Source of the DNA: JAWXUK01 sp044432725
GTDB lineage: Bacteria > Bacillota > Clostridia > Oscillospirales > Oscillospiraceae
DNA: 64,000 nucleotides
Assembly (NCBI GenBank): GCA_044432725.1
Contig: JAWXUL010000006.1
Location: 62,001 to 126,000, forward strand
Direction of reading: 5' to 3'
Positions 62,168 to 64,000 of this stretch are shown here, in pieces; within the stretch, counting starts at the first letter, position 1, and every line of letters starts with the position of its first letter. The translations under genes were made by a program, and so were the position numbers. The notes under the pieces were generated by a model. The model had not been told where the DNA came from, ran no database searches, and worked only from the letters and a program-made list of their open reading frames with translations.

Positions 62168-64000
62168 ATGAAACAACACAGATTAGCACAATTTTTATCC
62201 ACCATACTGATGGTGTGCCTGATACCTGTTGCCCCTGTAGAAGCAAGGGAAACAACAGTGAAAGTAGCATTTATTCCAGATGAAGGATTTTTTAATATAG
62301 AAACAAATGGGGACTATTCTGGCTATAATTACGAATTTCTTCTGGAAATTGATCAGCATACAGACTGGGAATTTGAGTATGTTATCATAGACGAGGGTTC
62401 CAAAAAAGACTCTTATTTACTTGCTGGTGAGATGATACAAGCAGGGGAAGTGGACATCATGGGAACGGTTCACTTGACAGAATATTTTGCAGAGCAATAT
62501 GAATTTTGTGAGGAATTTTATGGTGTGGCTCGCACAACGATTTGTGCATTAAGTAACAGCACTACTTTGGTACGAGATAATTATTTCGATTTAGATACCA
62601 TTCATGCTGCCATAGTCAAGGATTCACCCATCAAAGAAGCACATTTCTTTCAAATTATGGAGAGTTACGGTGTTGAACCCCAAGTGACCTATGTAGATGA
62701 TTACGAGGAATCCATGGAATTGCTCCTGAAGGAAGAAGTGGACGTGATTATGTCCTCTGACATCGAAAGCAGACGGGAAAACTTAGTCACTCTGTCTTTT
62801 CAGAATCCTTCCCCCTTTTATTTCGTTTCCACCAAGGGTAATACGGAACTGGTGGCAGAAATTGACGAAGCAATCCGAAAAATAAAAAGTTATGACCCAA
62901 CCTTGTCCGAGCGACTACAAAATCGTTATTTTGAAAAAGAATTGGCTGGCGATTATGTTCGCTCTGCACTAGAAAACAAGGCTTTGGAAGAGTATGATTA
63001 CCTGAATGTGGGCTTAGTTAGAAATGTGAAACCCTATTTGTTTGATGAAACGGAAGAAAATCAAGGAATTTCAAAAGAAATGTTAGATTTGCTATCAGAG
63101 ATTATTGATGTTGAATTCCGTTATGTTTGGGTAGATAGTTACGGGGAACTAACCGAGAAAATAGAAAGTGGAGAAGTGCATCTTAGTGGGGCGGTGCCTT
63201 ACGATTACGATTTAAGTCAGACCATGGATGTGACCTTATCCAGAGCCTTTTTTTCTTCTGGTGCTGTGAGTGTTGTTCGTGAAGATGACGGTATGGAGGA
63301 CACAGAATATCATCGCTATTTCATTTACGGAGGTGTTCCTGACATTCCCAGTGAGCAGGTAGAATTATGTAATGATGTTGATAGCTTGCTAGAAGAAATT
63401 TCTAAAAATGGTGGAAAAACATTGTTTTGTGACCAAAATATCGCTCAATATACTATCCAAAAATTAGGTCTTGACAATCTTGAAATACAAAATGCAACTG
63501 ACCTAAATTCTTATATGGCTATCGGCTTATCCAATCAGCTTGACCCTGTGATCTTAGGTCTGATAAACCATGGCATTTTACGTCTTGACCCTAACAAGGT
63601 AGATGAAATCGTGTATCGCAACGTAATTGTCAATGATGGTGTGTCCTTTGCAACAGTTTTGGATGAATATGCTGTGTACATTTATGGTTTTATAATTCTT
63701 TCCCTTGTTTCTTTTTCCTCGGTGGTTGTTCAGCAAGGGAAAAAATTCAAATTATTATCTCAACAAGATAGAATGACTAAACTTTATAATGCAGGGCATT
63801 TTCGTGAGTATGCAGAAAAAACAACGCAAAATCTTGATAGTGGGTGCTTGATTTTAATTGATATTGATTATTTTAAGCAAGTAAATGACACCTACGGACA
63901 CCAAAAAGGGGATGAAGTCATTCAAGTGGTAGCACAAGCTGTGAAAAGTCACTTCCGTCAAGGAGATATGGTGGCACGGCTTGGGGGAGATGAATTTGTT
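62168..64000 (+). CDS. Diguanylate cyclase with two periplasmic-binding-type sensor domains, 3' end outside window
   Basis: ATG 62168 begins a signal peptide (MKQHRLAQFLSTILMVCLIP). Two SBP_bac_3-like solute-binding domains follow: VKVAFIPDEGFFNIETNGDY at about 36-55, and LNVGLVRNVKPYLFDETEEN at about 278-297. Then a membrane segment (VYIYGFIILSLVSFSSVVV, about 500-518) and the GGDEF domain, starting DRMTKLYNAGHFREYAE and with ILIDIDYFKQVNDTYGHQKG. The window ends right in the catalytic signature GGDEFV. It would make cyclic di-GMP in response to an extracellular small molecule; 611 residues visible. Confidence 0.92.
   Translation, partial: MKQHRLAQFLSTILMVCLIPVAPVEARETTVKVAFIPDEGFFNIETNGDYSGYNYEFLLEIDQHTDWEFEYVIIDEGSKKDSYLLAGEMIQAGEVDIMGTVHLTEYFAEQYEFCEEFYGVARTTICALSNSTTLVRDNYFDLDTIHAAIVKDSPIKEAHFFQIMESYGVEPQVTYVDDYEESMELLLKEEVDVIMSSDIESRRENLVTLSFQNPSPFYFVSTKGNTELVAEIDEAIRKIKSYDPTLSERLQNRYFEKELAGDYVRSALENKALEEYDYLNVGLVRNVKPYLFDETEENQGISKEMLDLLSEIIDVEFRYVWVDSYGELTEKIESGEVHLSGAVPYDYDLSQTMDVTLSRAFFSSGAVSVVREDDGMEDTEYHRYFIYGGVPDIPSEQVELCNDVDSLLEEISKNGGKTLFCDQNIAQYTIQKLGLDNLEIQNATDLNSYMAIGLSNQLDPVILGLINHGILRLDPNKVDEIVYRNVIVNDGVSFATVLDEYAVYIYGFIILSLVSFSSVVVQQGKKFKLLSQQDRMTKLYNAGHFREYAEKTTQNLDSGCLILIDIDYFKQVNDTYGHQKGDEVIQVVAQAVKSHFRQGDMVARLGGDEFV

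Overview
The window looks like the accessory part of a low-to-medium GC Firmicutes chromosome, most likely a gut Clostridia (Lachnospirales-like) species. The reasons are strong AGGAGG-type ribosome binding sites, canonical sigma-A promoters with 17-bp spacers, an S-layer protein anchored by SLH domains, a purine riboswitch, substrate-binding-domain diguanylate cyclases and the overall phage gene style. No rRNA, tRNA or CRISPR array was seen.

Layout. (1) 1-7.2 kb: the end of a type 1 BREX phage-defence operon (pglX, pglZ, brxL), intact apart from the window edge. (2) 7.2-10.5 kb: a small gene behind its own promoter, two decayed minus-strand genes sharing an NQTGEKN motif, and a sigma-factor-like gene with an in-frame UGA. 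(3) About 10.25-46.4 kb: a siphovirus-type (HK97-like) prophage. Its replication block holds DUF2800, DUF2815, a family A DNA polymerase, a VapE-like primase/helicase, a VRR-NUC nuclease and an SNF2 helicase. Then come packaging (HNH, P27 small terminase, ParB/methyltransferase, large terminase), head and tail genes, lysis genes and a large serine recombinase at the right end. (4) 46.5-50.7 kb: a decayed restriction-like locus (type III Mod fragment, lone RelB antitoxin, SNF2 helicase, helicase fragment) and a tautomerase. (5) 50.7-64 kb: a giant GLUG/SLH surface protein preceded by a promoter and an adenine-type purine riboswitch, a chemotaxis receptor, decayed PAS and GGDEF genes, and a two-sensor-domain diguanylate cyclase cut by the window end.

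The most unusual feature is a family of 21 copies of a 39-50 bp two-hairpin palindromic element, confined to 14.7-39.4 kb of the prophage. Nearly all copies sit inside protein-coding genes, in both orientations (12 forward, 9 reverse). Deleting a copy in silico almost always rejoins a family-typical protein: HNH, portal, large terminase, capsid and tape measure among others. Eleven copies keep the reading frame. Eight break their gene, six by length and two by a stop codon. Two lie at gene edges. The second stem varies widely while keeping its pairing. The family behaves like a very short mobile palindrome, comparable to REP or Rickettsia palindromic elements; no transposase for it is visible.

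The prophage is otherwise decayed. At least 13 single-base frameshifts are inferred, and three stretches of structural genes have been replaced by cargo: a HARE-HTH protein, a MerR/MATE efflux pair and an AlgX-like SGNH protein. A ladder of six near-perfect hairpins lies just upstream of the capsid gene. All functional calls rest on reading motifs and remembered family patterns; no database search was run.
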